NCBI GenBank assembly: GCA_963677625.2 | Contig: CAXXSW010000007.1 | Location: forward strand, 186,001-250,000 | Length of the DNA: 64,000 nucleotides | Reading direction: 5' to 3' | From: UBA1351 sp963677625 | GTDB lineage: Bacteria; Bacillota; Clostridia; Lachnospirales; Vallitaleaceae | In this document: positions 1-10,248 of the stretch, in pieces | How positions within the stretch are numbered: position 1 is the first letter of the stretch | How the letters are laid out: the number at the start of each line of letters is the position of its first letter | Notes under the pieces: model-generated | Databases searched by the model: none | Told to the model about the DNA's origin: nothing | The model's input: only the letters and a program-made list of their open reading frames with translations | Translations under genes and position numbers: made by a program

Positions 1-3000
1 CTTGAGCAACCTGATAAGCACTAGTTGCAAATGACAAGTCTACAAGGTTGAAGATACCATCGTGGTTAAGGTCATATTTATCGCTAATGATTTCCGTAAC
101 AGCAGCATCACCACTTATGACTACTTCACTTAGGCTTGATTGACCAGCCTCTACCATATCCATGCTATTCAAACTTACAAGTGCTTCGATTAAGGCTTCA
201 TCAGATTCGCTAATTTCAAAGACAAGTTTTATAACACTAACGGCTTCCACAGTGTTCACCGGTTCAACATAGTTACCGATAACCCGAACAGTTCCTTCCG
301 TATCAACAGCCTTCAGCAAACCATCAAAACCTTGAGCATTTGTAGCTCGTTTAAAAGTCATGACCTCAGGATCATAAGCAAAAGTAAAATCTATGGCATT
401 AATATTCTGAGCTTTTGCCATATCAATAGTGAATACTAGGTTTGTTGTTTTGTCTCTGTATACCGTGTCTTTTCCTGCTACAATAGCCACTTCATTAACA
501 GCTGCTGGTTTTTCACCAAGAGATATATCTTTTTCGTAGCGAACTCGAATTCTTGGACCATTGGCTCCATGTGAACCTATACCGGTTACATCTACCCAGT
601 CGCCAAGCTTAAAGTCGCTCATAGTCACCCCAACATATCCATCCACATGAATGTATGCAGGACCACTACCATCATCAATCATCATATAAGATCCAGCTTC
701 ATTAATTTCTGTAATCTTACCAGCTGTTTTAATTAAGGTACCTACTACACTAGATGACATAGACCCACTAGTCGTAACAAGGCTAGGTTCTCTAACTTCA
801 TCAAAACCGATATAGAGAACTTGAGTTTCGTATGTCTTATAAGCCAATTCCATTTCACCCTCAAAGGTTTTAATGGTTCCTGTAGCTATCACTTCTGTTC
901 CTTCAATGACATCTGCTGGATTATCTTGGTATGATCCATACAAACTAATACCTGATGTCTCATCTTGAATATAAATAACGTCAAACAGGGTTTCTTCATC
1001 TACAATTGCTGTTCCCTTAACAGTTACAGTATCTCCTTCAACAAGAAGTCCTGATTCAAATGCATTTCTAACTTCCTGTATGGTCATGATACGATCATAA
1101 TCTGCAAGATAATCTATCAACTGAAGGGTCAAAGCTGTATTACTTACATCATTTCCAATTTCAAAGTCTGAATAGAAATGACGTCCTGCTGTCACCACAT
1201 GACCGCTACCGATTTCTTCTTTTGCAATCATAGGTATGGTTTGACCGTCAAGACTACCTTCAGGGTTATACATGTATCCACTATCCGTTTGTTTACCAAC
1301 AGCATAGTTATAAGAGGATGCATTCCCTCCAAGAAGAATTTCAAGACCGCTACTTGGATCATTAACTAGTGGTTGTTTAAGCTCATCGGTCAATGAACAT
1401 GACGAGAACATACGAATCGCTTCCATATTCTCATTAAGTCCTGATGGCGCTTCCGGTAGGTTGTAAGAGTAGACTGACCATACCATACCACCATTATAAA
1501 ATTCTGAATCTTCCGGTTCATATACGTTGTCATCATTGAATCGAATACCGGAATTCATAGCTTCCAAAATAGTGTTAAATCGTGTAGGTATATCACTGTG
1601 ATTGGATTTACCAGCTAGGAATACTCCACCGCCATTAGCTGCAAAATTCGCAATAGCTGTTGACTCAGATGACGAGTACTCACTACCTCTTGGTTGGGTT
1701 GCAACAAAAACATCATAACCGGACAAAACTTCAGATGTAATTTCACCTGATTCAATATCCACTTGGTATCCATACTGTCTCATAAGGCTTATGAACTCAC
1801 CGATACCGCCTGGTGTATCATAGTTGCCATGACTAGCGTCAATTAGAATAGATTTACCATTTTCCGGCACAACGGTAATGGTCTTACTAATTTCTGTAAC
1901 AGTAGTCACTCCAGGAATCTCAGTCATTTTAGCAATGATTAACGTTTCCCCATCACTAGCTGGTGTCCAGTTAATACTAAGATTAACACTTTCACCTGCT
2001 GGAATAGCATCTGCACTTGTTGTGCCAAGAAGATTTCCAGGAGCAACAGCATCTACATAGAAGGAAACTTCTACGTCATTCACTTGATGAAGGCCCATAT
2101 TGGACACAGTAGCCCTGAGTTCTGTTTCAAATCCTGGAAGTGTAATATCCGGATTAACAACTAATTGGGTAAACTTAACATCTTTGTCAGCTTCAGGTGT
2201 GAATATTGGTGCAGCTGTTCCCCATTTACCGTTAGCATGTATAACCTTTACCATATACCAGTTAGCTCCACCTGGAACCACAATATCAGGATTCCACGTA
2301 GCTGTAGTTACAGGTGAGGCAAAAGTCTTATTATCAAGAACATTTCCACCATTGGTAATAATGACTAATTCTTTAATCGGTTCTTCATTGTCTGTCGCTT
2401 CAATCTCAAAGCTTAAGGTGTCTCCTTGATCGACATTAACGACGGACCCCATCCAAAAACCATTGGCTTTAACAGTCAGTTCAAGGTTTCTTGTTTCCGT
2501 TGAATATACACGACGATTGGAAATGGCCTCTTTAATACCATCTTCGGTCAATTCTTTTGCAACAAGAGCAGTTAAATTATCAGGGTCCCCCCAGTTCATG
2601 GAGTGGTTATCCTGTCCGTTGGTTGGTGCCAAATGCCATCCGTTATCAAGAGCACGAATAAATTGTTCCTCAGCCCTTGCATAAGAATATGGTGGTGCTC
2701 CATTTCCCACTTCCATCATAGACATTTCTTCATCTAACTCAGGAACATATGCCTGGTTGTAGAAAGAATCACTTGGCCAATTAGGATGGTTAAAGGAAGC
2801 TAAGGCCAGATCATCTTGTTTTTGAGACAGTTGATCAATCCAGTCATAAAAATCGGACAAACTTCTCATTTGTGATTTAGCTTCAACATAATTTTCACTA
2901 TCAATCACGTTAATATGACCAACATCACCAAAAGTCATTTCAAAGCCTCTAAGGGCCACAAAATCATCGTGACTATCATTAACTGAACTTACAGTTTCAC

Positions 3001-6000
3001 CGATGCGTGTCCATTCAGATCCTGGAAGACCTTCAAATTGATTAGTATCACTATTGTACTCATAGTTAGTATCATAATCAGCCTTATAAAATTCACTATT
3101 TTCATCTGCTAGCAAACTAGTATTTGCCTCATATGCAACACCATCAAACCAATTGGAGTGATCAGTTAAGAACATCCAGTCAAGACCGTTATTAATTGCA
3201 TAATTAAAGGCCTCACTTGGTGTTCCTTTTCCATCTGAATAAGATGAATGACTATGAGGAATACCGAAATAAAAATCATATTCTGTATCTTCTATTACAG
3301 TGAAGTACCATTCGGATGTAGCAATTAATCCTGCGGTATCAGCCACTGTAACTTCCATATACTGATTACCTAAACTAAGTCCCGTCAGGTTCACCGTCAC
3401 TGTATCATCAAGGATACTTCCACTAACCTGACTACCATTATGTTTAATAACAAGGCTACTTGGATCAATTGGATTTTCATCCGCTTCTATACGGAAAGAA
3501 ACATCAAGAGTACTGTCATAAACTGAAGACATATCTGCTGGGTATAAACCTGAAATAATAGGTTTACCTGCGTCAGGATTAGCAGGAGCTTGAACTTTGA
3601 CTAAATCAGATGGATCCCTTAGCTTAATCTGATCAACATTGTACCATGCAGCAATACCTGTCACTTGATACCAGTCACCAACAGCATAGTTATCGGCATC
3701 AAATCCATCTGCTTTTGCATGATAAATTGCTGTAGTCTTGCCTTCAGCATCTACGACATCTATATTATAAGAACCAATACCTGTAATCTTAAATTGTGGT
3801 AACTTTACAATTGATGCTTGAAATTTACCATCTTCAAGATCAGCAATTGTTACTTCTTGAGATGAAGGTAATGCCTGAGTTCCATCAAGGCTAATATCAT
3901 CTGATGATGTAACACTGATCTCCAGTTCACCATTAAAGGTATCCAATTGGCCTTTAACGGTTAGCAAATCTCCAATATTATACTCACCAAGGGATACACC
4001 TGTTCCATAGGTATCTAACTTAATACCTGCTGTATCATCTTGAATATAGATGAGTGTATCTTTTTCATCAAAAGTTACAACTCCTTGTACCTGCACACTA
4101 TCGCCTGCTTCACCTTGTCTAGCAAGTGATATATCTATAGTTTCTCCTACTGGAGGCTCTACTTGAGTCTCACCCCAAATAAGGCTAATAAATTCAGGAT
4201 GGTCAACGTAAGGATTTCGATTTCCTTGAATATTTTGAACTTTTGTATTTCTTGCAAGTTCAAAATCATCTACAGGATCTGCTTTATTCCAAGCTAAAAG
4301 TGTATCAATAACACCGTGTTCTCCATAACCACTTGCAGTAGCAGCTATTGAATTCAAGCTATTAGACAATTCAAGGTCAAGGTAATCTTCACCTTCATAG
4401 CGTGTAGCCATATAGAAAAGAATTCTTGCCACGTCGCCTTTAACTTCATCCCTAGGTTCAAAAGAGTCGCTATCCACTGAGTTAGCAGGTGCTTCAGTCA
4501 ATGGATTATCACTCTCATCAAAGTCTAAATGACCTCTTGACGAGTTAACACTTGCGTCTGTAGGTCTTAATTGGTGAAGATCAGTACCAGGACCTGTAGC
4601 CGTTCCAAAATCACCATGTGATTTGGCCCATACATGTTCACGGTTCCAAATATCACCATCGCCACTTAAACGCTTTCCATTAGTTTGGGCAGGTACTGAA
4701 ATACCTTTGTAGAACAATATAATATTTCCGCTAATACTTGGGTCTTCGTCAGTAGTTTCAAGAGCCGAATAGGCCTGTGAATAAGATACCGGGGTATGAC
4801 CTTCAGTAATAATGTCATTTAACTTAGCTTTAAGGGCTTGCCCCTCTAGTCCATCCGTCCCATCATAATATTCATCTGAAGGTGTGGTTGAACCCGCTGG
4901 GACAATACCGCTTTCAGCAAGAGGCATAATCTCAAGATCTCCGTAGTGCATCATGGTAATACCATGAATTTCATCATAGGCATTTCCTACAGTTAGAAAG
5001 GCATCTAAAGAATTATCTTGTGGGTCAATCTGAATTGCATTACCTAAACTGTCAACAGCTATATAATCACCATAACTACTTTCTTCTGTTATAGTAACAT
5101 CGTAGACTACGACTAACTCACCTTCATAATCAGCTTCATTAAAGGTAGTTGGTGTCACCACTGATTCTTCTGGTAAAGCAAGACCTGTGGCAATAACACT
5201 TTCTACTGTAAAGTTTTCTAGCTCATCTAAGCCCTTATAAGTTGCTTTTGTACCTTTTACTGCAATCTGGTCACCAATATTAATACCATCTAATGATCCA
5301 CCAAATAAGTTGATTCCAGCTTTATCTTCATCATTTTCTTGAATAAACATTTTGTTATTAATATTAGTTACAATTCCTACTGTAATAAGCTCATTGCCAT
5401 CTTCACTTGCTCTGGCTTCTGTAATAGATACAGCACCCGGATAAAGAGGGGCTTCTTCAAGATCTGATATCGATACAGGCATAAGTTCCAAAGAACCGTA
5501 TTCATAATTCAAAATACCAATCACTGATGTATAGGTTTTACCAACTTCAACCCAAGTATCGCTGTCGGTCGCTTTTGGATCTATTAAAAAATCACCTGTT
5601 CCATCATTACATGTATATGTACCATGGTCATCGACACTTAATACTGTAACATTATTCATAACAATCCGTTCTGCTTCATGAAGAGCAGGATCAAGTTCTG
5701 TTGCACTTATTGTCTGCAAAGGAAGGTCATTACCTGAAGAAACTAATTCAACAACCTTACCATTTTGAATTTCCTCAAGATCATAATATGTTGTTTTTGT
5801 TCCTTCAACTTTTATCCTATCACCAATTGAAACTGTTGTTAGATCACAATTGTATAGGTTGATTCCAGCACCTTCAATGTTACTAGTTCCATCATCAGCC
5901 ACTTCGATAAAGGCCTTGCCATCAATTGATGTTAAGATTCCCTCAACAGTTACAATCGTATCATCTGCTACTGCTCTGGCTTCTTTAATTGTCATTAAGT

Positions 6001-6673
6001 TGGTGTAAGTAGGGTCACTGGGGTCTTCAGGATCTGTTGGATCTGTTGGATCTGTTGGGTCTGTTGAATCAGATGTATAAGATCCGATAAAAGAAAAATC
6101 ATCCTTATCATGACTTTCCCAATCAAGAGATGGATCATAGTCATTTGTTGGATCTGTATCGCCAACAAGATTCTTACGAGTCAAGGTATTATCCTTAAGA
6201 TCAACACCATTGCTTTCATAATATATATTGCCACCGATTTTACCAATAGAATCAACGACTGTTCCTGCTTTTGTTTCTGTATCATAATCTTTATAAAGTA
6301 CAAGACAATCATTTCCGTTAAAATAAGTTACTGTTGATTCCAAATCACTTTCAGCTAATATCTCTGCACCTGCTGATGCATGCGCAATAACATAAACTTC
6401 ACCATTTGCCAATGTCCCACTAAGACTAGCTATATTACCTGGATCTGTATTGCCATTACTGTAAAGGACTACTGTATAAGCATCTAAGCTTACATCTGTT
6501 CCGGTTCCATTGTAGATTTCTAAAGCCTTATTATTGCTTGAACCTTCAATATACTCGGAAAATAAAAGATCTGTTACATTATCAGCTGCCAAAACAGTCG
6601 AATTGGTGCTAATTGTTCCCATTACCAATGCAAAAAGCATCGTAATAGCCATGAATTTCTTTAGTACTCTCAT
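1..6673 (-). CDS. Giant secreted multidomain protein: endonuclease I + PHP hydrolase + cohesin-like + dockerin (C-terminus beyond window)
   Basis: The frame is open for 2,224 codons and runs off the left edge, so the end of the protein is not seen. It starts with a signal peptide (MRVLKKFMAITMLFALVMG, cleavage near VLA-AD) after a GGGAGG ribosome site. Domains by approximate residue: lamin-tail-like (35-190), a DPT-repeat linker (198-222), OB-fold-like modules (225-310, 405-480, 840-915, 1860-1950), an endonuclease I/NucM-type nuclease (610-830; NREHVWAKSHG, then DLHQLRPTD and a VNSSRGH motif), a PHP metallohydrolase (1135-1375; GIPHSHSSYSDG, FLTDHSN), a CARDB-like module (1495-1605), a GATase/DUF4350-like module (1605-1760), a cohesin-like module (2055-2190) and the first calcium loop of a dockerin (DLNHDGIFNLVDL). 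It is probably exported and kept at the surface or in a complex, acting on extracellular DNA and a phosphoester or other substrate. The domain calls are from motifs; the overall role is not known. Confidence 0.85.
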   Translation of the reverse strand, partial: MRVLKKFMAITMLFALVMGTISTNSTVLAADNVTDLLFSEYIEGSSNNKALEIYNGTGTDVSLDAYTVVLYSNGNTDPGNIASLSGTLANGEVYVIAHASAGAEILAESDLESTVTYFNGNDCLVLYKDYDTETKAGTVVDSIGKIGGNIYYESNGVDLKDNTLTRKNLVGDTDPTNDYDPSLDWESHDKDDFSFIGSYTSDSTDPTDPTDPTDPEDPSDPTYTNLMTIKEARAVADDTIVTVEGILTSIDGKAFIEVADDGTSNIEGAGINLYNCDLTTVSIGDRIKVEGTKTTYYDLEEIQNGKVVELVSSGNDLPLQTISATELDPALHEAERIVMNNVTVLSVDDHGTYTCNDGTGDFLIDPKATDSDTWVEVGKTYTSVIGILNYEYGSLELMPVSISDLEEAPLYPGAVSITEARASEDGNELITVGIVTNINNKMFIQENDEDKAGINLFGGSLDGINIGDQIAVKGTKATYKGLDELENFTVESVIATGLALPEESVVTPTTFNEADYEGELVVVYDVTITEESSYGDYIAVDSLGNAIQIDPQDNSLDAFLTVGNAYDEIHGITMMHYGDLEIMPLAESGIVPAGSTTPSDEYYDGTDGLEGQALKAKLNDIITEGHTPVSYSQAYSALETTDEDPSISGNIILFYKGISVPAQTNGKRLSGDGDIWNREHVWAKSHGDFGTATGPGTDLHQLRPTDASVNSSRGHLDFDESDNPLTEAPANSVDSDSFEPRDEVKGDVARILFYMATRYEGEDYLDLELSNSLNSIAATASGYGEHGVIDTLLAWNKADPVDDFELARNTKVQNIQGNRNPYVDHPEFISLIWGETQVEPPVGETIDISLARQGEAGDSVQVQGVVTFDEKDTLIYIQDDTAGIKLDTYGTGVSLGEYNIGDLLTVKGQLDTFNGELEISVTSSDDISLDGTQALPSSQEVTIADLEDGKFQASIVKLPQFKITGIGSYNIDVVDAEGKTTAIYHAKADGFDADNYAVGDWYQVTGIAAWYNVDQIKLRDPSDLVKVQAPANPDAGKPIISGLYPADMSSVYDSTLDVSFRIEADENPIDPSSLVIKHNGSQVSGSILDDTVTVNLTGLSLGNQYMEVTVADTAGLIATSEWYFTVIEDTEYDFYFGIPHSHSSYSDGKGTPSEAFNYAINNGLDWMFLTDHSNWFDGVAYEANTSLLADENSEFYKADYDTNYEYNSDTNQFEGLPGSEWTRIGETVSSVNDSHDDFVALRGFEMTFGDVGHINVIDSENYVEAKSQMRSLSDFYDWIDQLSQKQDDLALASFNHPNWPSDSFYNQAYVPELDEEMSMMEVGNGAPPYSYARAEEQFIRALDNGWHLAPTNGQDNHSMNWGDPDNLTALVAKELTEDGIKEAISNRRVYSTETRNLELTVKANGFWMGSVVNVDQGDTLSFEIEATDNEEPIKELVIITNGGNVLDNKTFASPVTTATWNPDIVVPGGANWYMVKVIHANGKWGTAAPIFTPEADKDVKFTQLVVNPDITLPGFETELRATVSNMGLHQVNDVEVSFYVDAVAPGNLLGTTSADAIPAGESVNLSINWTPASDGETLIIAKMTEIPGVTTVTEISKTITVVPENGKSILIDASHGNYDTPGGIGEFISLMRQYGYQVDIESGEITSEVLSGYDVFVATQPRGSEYSSSESTAIANFAANGGGVFLAGKSNHSDIPTRFNTILEAMNSGIRFNDDNVYEPEDSEFYNGGMVWSVYSYNLPEAPSGLNENMEAIRMFSSCSLTDELKQPLVNDPSSGLEILLGGNASSYNYAVGKQTDSGYMYNPEGSLDGQTIPMIAKEEIGSGHVVTAGRHFYSDFEIGNDVSNTALTLQLIDYLADYDRIMTIQEVRNAFESGLLVEGDTVTVKGTAIVDEETLFDVIYIQDETSGISLYGSYQDNPADVIEGTEVIATGTIKTFEGEMELAYKTYETQVLYIGFDEVREPSLVTTSGSMSSSVVGTLIKTAGKITEINEAGSYMMIDDGSGPAYIHVDGYVGVTMSDFKLGDWVDVTGIGSHGANGPRIRVRYEKDISLGEKPAAVNEVAIVAGKDTVYRDKTTNLVFTIDMAKAQNINAIDFTFAYDPEVMTFKRATNAQGFDGLLKAVDTEGTVRVIGNYVEPVNTVEAVSVIKLVFEISESDEALIEALVSLNSMDMVEAGQSSLSEVVISGDAAVTEIISDKYDLNHDGIFNLVDLSFATSAYQVAQ

Positions 6674-6758
6674 AATTCCTCCCTATAAATGTATTGTGAT
6701 TGGTATGTCATAACAAAATGACGAATGTCACAGGTTATGATAGAAGAAGTGCTTTTTT

Positions 6759-6787
6759 ATTATAACATATGCCAATCTAATTGTGAA
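6759..6787 (-). promoter_or_regulatory. Sigma-A-type promoter for the giant secreted protein
   Basis: On the minus strand, TTCACA (6782-6787) is separated by 17 bases from TATAAT (6759-6764). The start codon lies about 85 bases further on, behind GGGAGG. The rest of the gap up to 7198 holds a terminator at 7045-7075 and AT-rich sequence with no other feature I can support. Confidence 0.6.
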
Positions 6788-7044
6788 TAAACTTTGAATG
6801 AATTATGTATATTTTACAAACATTTTTATATTTTACACTATTTTTACTATTAATTTACTTTTCTACACTTATTGGCAAGACATTTTAGTTAAGTAAAGCC
6901 AAGAATTCTCACATCCACCCTTAGAACTGGTTGATATAGGGAAATAAATAAGAAACAATATATGTATTTGTTTAATAACATAGATATATATATACTATTT
7001 AGCTCAAATATAAACTATGTTCAATTTACATTACCTGTGTATAC

Positions 7045-7075
7045 AAAAAACCTGTCGTATATTAGACAGGTTTTT
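7045..7075 (-). terminator. Rho-independent terminator after the 7.2-7.9 kb lipoprotein gene
   Basis: AAACCTGTC and GACAGGTTT form a 9-bp stem around an 8-base loop. T-runs follow on both strands, so it can act in either direction. Its position fits the end of the minus-strand lipoprotein gene that stops at 7199. Confidence 0.75.
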
Positions 7076-7198
7076 ATCTCATAGCTTAATTAAAGAATTA
7101 TATATTTCATTACGACGTTCGTTTTTTTACCAGCAATTACATCTGGTTAATAGAAAATAAAGAAAACATAAGACAAGTGCTAACCTCTCATCTGAGAT

Positions 7199-7942
7199 TC
7201 AATAAGTCAGTCCATCTATCAGTTCATTCACCTCTTCCATATTATAATCAAGGGTGAAAGTTTCATAATCCTGATAATTCTCGTCAAAGCGAATAGCAAG
7301 AAGGGTTAGTTTACTACCATGACCGGATTCAATCATATCAATAACTTCCTCCCCTTCGGCAGGTTCATAGATCAAGGTCATTTCTCCTGTTTCATTGTTA
7401 ACATCATAGACTGAACCACCTTGAGTAAGAGTACCATAAGCATAACCGACAATAGCTAGTAATCTACCCGAACTTGTCCACATAATTTTTTTTACTGTCA
7501 AATCACTGCCATCAGTTAAAAAATTAGTGATCTGTTCTACTAATCCAGTCTCGGCATCTCCGATAAAAATGTTTCCTACAGTTTCAAACCCAACATAGTC
7601 AATATAGGCAAACTCCTTGGAATCAGCCTTGTACAATATCTCACCATCAAACATGGTCTCAATAAAATGATTAATAGGATTCGCCTTTTGGTCTTTCTGT
7701 AACTTTTCCATATCTTCTAATGCTGTTTTGATCATACTATTAGATTCCCTGACTTCCTCATTCAGGTCATCAATCATCTTTTCCTGTTCACCTATTGTAT
7801 ACTGGGCATTTTCAAGTTGGCTTTCTAAGTTGGTATTATCAACTTCTAGGGCTGCCATATCCTTTTTTATTTGGCCGGTACATCCGCTTGCAAGAAAAAG
7901 CACTCCTACCAATACACAAGCTATATATGAGTTCATTTTCAT
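7199..7942 (-). CDS. Lipoprotein with N-terminal coiled coil, function unknown
   Basis: The start is set at the ATG of MKMNSYIACVL because GGAGG lies 8 bases upstream; a longer in-frame start would place that ribosome site inside the gene. The N-terminus is a lipoprotein signal ending LASGC, so the mature protein should be anchored to the outer face of the membrane. About 60 residues after the cysteine form a heptad-like coiled coil rich in Glu, Asn and Gln. The remaining part (about 90-247) has alternating beta-type segments resembling a beta-propeller-like repeat (FAYIDYVGFETVGNIFIGD, then LLAIVGYAYG), but I do not recognise a family. It lies downstream of, and on the same strand as, another lipoprotein gene. 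Confidence 0.75.
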   Translation of the reverse strand: MKMNSYIACVLVGVLFLASGCTGQIKKDMAALEVDNTNLESQLENAQYTIGEQEKMIDDLNEEVRESNSMIKTALEDMEKLQKDQKANPINHFIETMFDGEILYKADSKEFAYIDYVGFETVGNIFIGDAETGLVEQITNFLTDGSDLTVKKIMWTSSGRLLAIVGYAYGTLTQGGSVYDVNNETGEMTLIYEPAEGEEVIDMIESGHGSKLTLLAIRFDENYQDYETFTLDYNMEEVNELIDGLTY

Positions 7943-8018
7943 ATTACCTTCCTCCAATCACCATCCAGAAGATTTTTATTTTCGTAAGTAAGTTTATTCC
8001 ACTTCTTATTCTTTTATT

Positions 8019-8897
8019 CTACTCTATCATCTTATCTTTAAACACTTCAAAAATCCGATCATCAAAACGAAGGTCTTCACCATCTTTCTCTTCATCTAAA
8101 CGGTTATCCAAAATAACAATACCATTCATATAATCATCCATAACATAACCTTTTGCCAAGTAAGACGAAAATACCGGTTGGAAAAATTCACCTTCGTATA
8201 CAAACTCTCCACCAACATAAACCTTAAAATTTTTAGCATTACTAATATCCAGTAACTCAAATCCTAAGAGTGGATCTTCTAAAGCTTTTCCATTTTTTTC
8301 CAAATACTCAGGCATGAAATAATACTCCTGAAGCTTCCAATCAATAAATTCCACGTCATCATCTGTAAACAAAACTTCTTCAGATGTCGTTCCCACAGAC
8401 TTATGTTCCACAAGAATAGTCACTTTAAAATCAGGCTCAGGCTTAGGTACCGACTTAAAGTATCCAAGGGCATCTGACTTCCACATATCAGTATCTTCTT
8501 CATCAGAAAGTTCTATATAATAGACATCACTTACATCTGAGTCCGAATACTTTTCAATGGTAAACCCAGAAACAATATCTCTGCTTTCAGAAAAACCATT
8601 AATGAATTCCTGATGTTCTTCTGAATAAACAGTATGATCAATCAAGTCATCAATCATTTGAAATAATTCTTCCTCATCAATACCTTGATAGACTCGCATT
8701 GTATAATCAACATGGAGCTTTTCAAGCCTTGAATATCTTACCCGTAAGAAAATAAAATCCTCATATTGGTCCAAAAGCTCCTTTACTTGGTCAATGGTTG
8801 AGTCCCTAAGAGCTCCGCTTGGAGCACATCCCGTGATCCCTAGGCTAAGGATAAATACTAATATCATAACTACACCTAAATATTTTAATCTTTTCAT
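8019..8897 (-). CDS. Lipoprotein, function unknown
   Basis: The protein opens MKRLKYLGVVMILVFILS and ends its signal with GITGC, a lipobox. The mature part is about 265 residues, acidic, with no motif I can assign; it has a mixed alpha/beta look and two Phe/Tyr-rich segments near the C-terminus (VYVGGEFVYEGEFFQPVF). The start is uncertain: AAGGAG lies 14 bases before this ATG, and two in-frame TTG codons sit 5 and 2 bases after that site, so translation may begin up to four codons earlier. It precedes the coiled-coil lipoprotein gene on the same strand with a 76-base gap, so the two may be co-transcribed. Confidence 0.7.
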   Translation of the reverse strand: MKRLKYLGVVMILVFILSLGITGCAPSGALRDSTIDQVKELLDQYEDFIFLRVRYSRLEKLHVDYTMRVYQGIDEEELFQMIDDLIDHTVYSEEHQEFINGFSESRDIVSGFTIEKYSDSDVSDVYYIELSDEEDTDMWKSDALGYFKSVPKPEPDFKVTILVEHKSVGTTSEEVLFTDDDVEFIDWKLQEYYFMPEYLEKNGKALEDPLLGFELLDISNAKNFKVYVGGEFVYEGEFFQPVFSSYLAKGYVMDDYMNGIVILDNRLDEEKDGEDLRFDDRIFEVFKDKMIE

Positions 8898-9010
8898 TTC
8901 TATCAACAAGTCTCCTTCTGTATCTAAAAGTTACTTCCTATTTTCAGATTAGCATAAACAAGTCATATGTCAACAAAGGTTTGAAAATTGTAAAAAAAGA
9001 CTCACATACA

Positions 9011-9039
9011 TTGACTGCTTTCTATCATAATGTTATTAT
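9011..9039 (+). promoter_or_regulatory. Sigma-A promoter for the DUF89 gene
   Basis: TTGACT (9011-9016), a 17-base spacer and TATTAT (9034-9039) lie 40 bases upstream of the start codon of the DUF89 gene, whose ribosome site is AAGGGGAG. Confidence 0.7.
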
Positions 9040-9079
9040 AAGTCCAAATATAGCATAAGCCAAATAAAAGGGGAGTATT

Positions 9080-9958
9080 ATGAATTTCAATTATGATTGC
9101 TTGCACTGTCACATCAACCAAGGACTTAAAGTTGCCAAAGAGGTCAACTTAGACTCATCATCAAAGGAAGAACTTCTTCGATCCATACTCTATCATTTAT
9201 CAAAAGCCGATTTTACTAAGCAGAACCCAGAAATCATGAGTCAAACTTGGTCTATTATTACAAGCGCCATTGATAACAAAGATCCCTATAAATCCTTTAA
9301 GGAAGACTACAACCAAAGGCTTGAATCTATAGCACCCCAGCTAAAAAAAGAAATCCTGTCTCAAGACCTATATTTTAGGCGATTTATGTATGCAGCAATA
9401 CTTGGAAATATTATTGACTTAGGGCCTTCCCATGAATTTGAAACCAATGACTGGCTAAAGCAATTCAAAGATGAACTGAGTCACATAAAACTTGGGGATG
9501 ATGATTCAGCTAAACTTTATCATGAGCTTAAAAAAGCAAATTCTTTACTTTATATAGGTGACAATTGTGGTGAAATCGTCTTAGACAAACTATTTATTGA
9601 ATTCCTAACTGATCAGTTTCCAGATTTAGATATCATCTACGTAACAAGAGGTTTACCTATACTTAATGATGTCACCTTAGATGATGCAAGTGCAATCAAA
9701 ATGAATAAAGTCTGTAAAGTTATTTCTTCTGGTGTTCCTACTCCCGGTCTCATTCTAAATCTAGCAGATGAAAGTTTCCTGGACATATATAAAAATAGGG
9801 ATGTCATCATAGCCAAGGGTCAAGGCAACTATGAAGGTTTAAGCAATGAACATGACCCAAGAATTTTTCATCTTTTTATGGTGAAGTGTCCTTTGATTGC
9901 TCGCGAGACCGGAGTAGCTAACCTTAGTAAGATGTGCTACAGACAAAAAACCTTGTAA
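9080..9958 (+). CDS. DUF89 / ARMT1-like damage-control phosphatase
   Basis: The 292-residue length and the order of motifs match the prokaryotic DUF89 family: an N-terminal Cys-rich start (YDCLHCHINQ), a helical bundle over residues 20-140, then the phosphatase core with LYIGDNCGEIVLDKL (about 158), IIYVTRGLPILND (about 192), SSGVPTPG (about 220) and IIAKGQGNYEGL (about 243). In characterised relatives, Asp and Asn residues of the GDNxGE motif bind a divalent metal, and the enzyme hydrolyses phosphate from sugar phosphates or damaged metabolites. It acts in the cytoplasm and has its own promoter. The substrate here cannot be told from sequence. Confidence 0.85.
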   Translation: MNFNYDCLHCHINQGLKVAKEVNLDSSSKEELLRSILYHLSKADFTKQNPEIMSQTWSIITSAIDNKDPYKSFKEDYNQRLESIAPQLKKEILSQDLYFRRFMYAAILGNIIDLGPSHEFETNDWLKQFKDELSHIKLGDDDSAKLYHELKKANSLLYIGDNCGEIVLDKLFIEFLTDQFPDLDIIYVTRGLPILNDVTLDDASAIKMNKVCKVISSGVPTPGLILNLADESFLDIYKNRDVIIAKGQGNYEGLSNEHDPRIFHLFMVKCPLIARETGVANLSKMCYRQKTL

Positions 9959-10077
9959 ACAAACCGTATCTAATCACTTTCATATTTTCCACAATACATG
10001 TTTATACACCTTTTACCGACGGCCCTACACTTATTATAGCATGTAAAATTTCTCGTATGAACACCCTAGGAACCGAC

Positions 10078-10106
10078 TTGACACACTAGGAAAAAAGCAC
10101 TATTAT
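10078..10106 (+). promoter_or_regulatory. Consensus promoter lying directly before a terminator hairpin
   Basis: TTGACA (10078-10083), a 17-base spacer and TATTAT (10101-10106) make a near-consensus promoter. The expected start point, near 10113, falls at the foot of the terminator hairpin at 10112-10149. Either a very short RNA is made or the hairpin ends the upstream transcript and the promoter reads through it towards the chemoreceptor gene at 10249. Confidence 0.6.
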
Positions 10107-10111
10107 ATTAT

Positions 10112-10149
10112 AAAGACAAAGGCGTCTGAAAGACGCCTTTGTCTTTTTT
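10112..10149 (+). terminator. Strong rho-independent terminator
   Basis: A 16-bp perfect stem (AAAGACAAAGGCGTCT with its complement), a GAA loop and seven T residues. It lies about 150 bases after the DUF89 stop codon and about 100 bases before the soluble chemoreceptor gene. Confidence 0.8.
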
Positions 10150-10248
10150 TATATATTTGTAAGGAAGACTTGCATAATCGCTTCAATCATGATATCTAAG
10201 GCATACATATCTACCATAGGGAATTCTTAAAGGAAAGGAAAAAACATT

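Noticed and set aside
1178..2684. Several plus-strand open frames of 60-109 codons
   Set aside because: They lie inside the long minus-strand secreted-protein gene and have no ribosome sites or family features.
6110..6337. Plus-strand hydrophobic open frame
   Set aside because: It is antisense to the lamin-tail region of the secreted protein; hydrophobicity follows from the opposite-strand codons.
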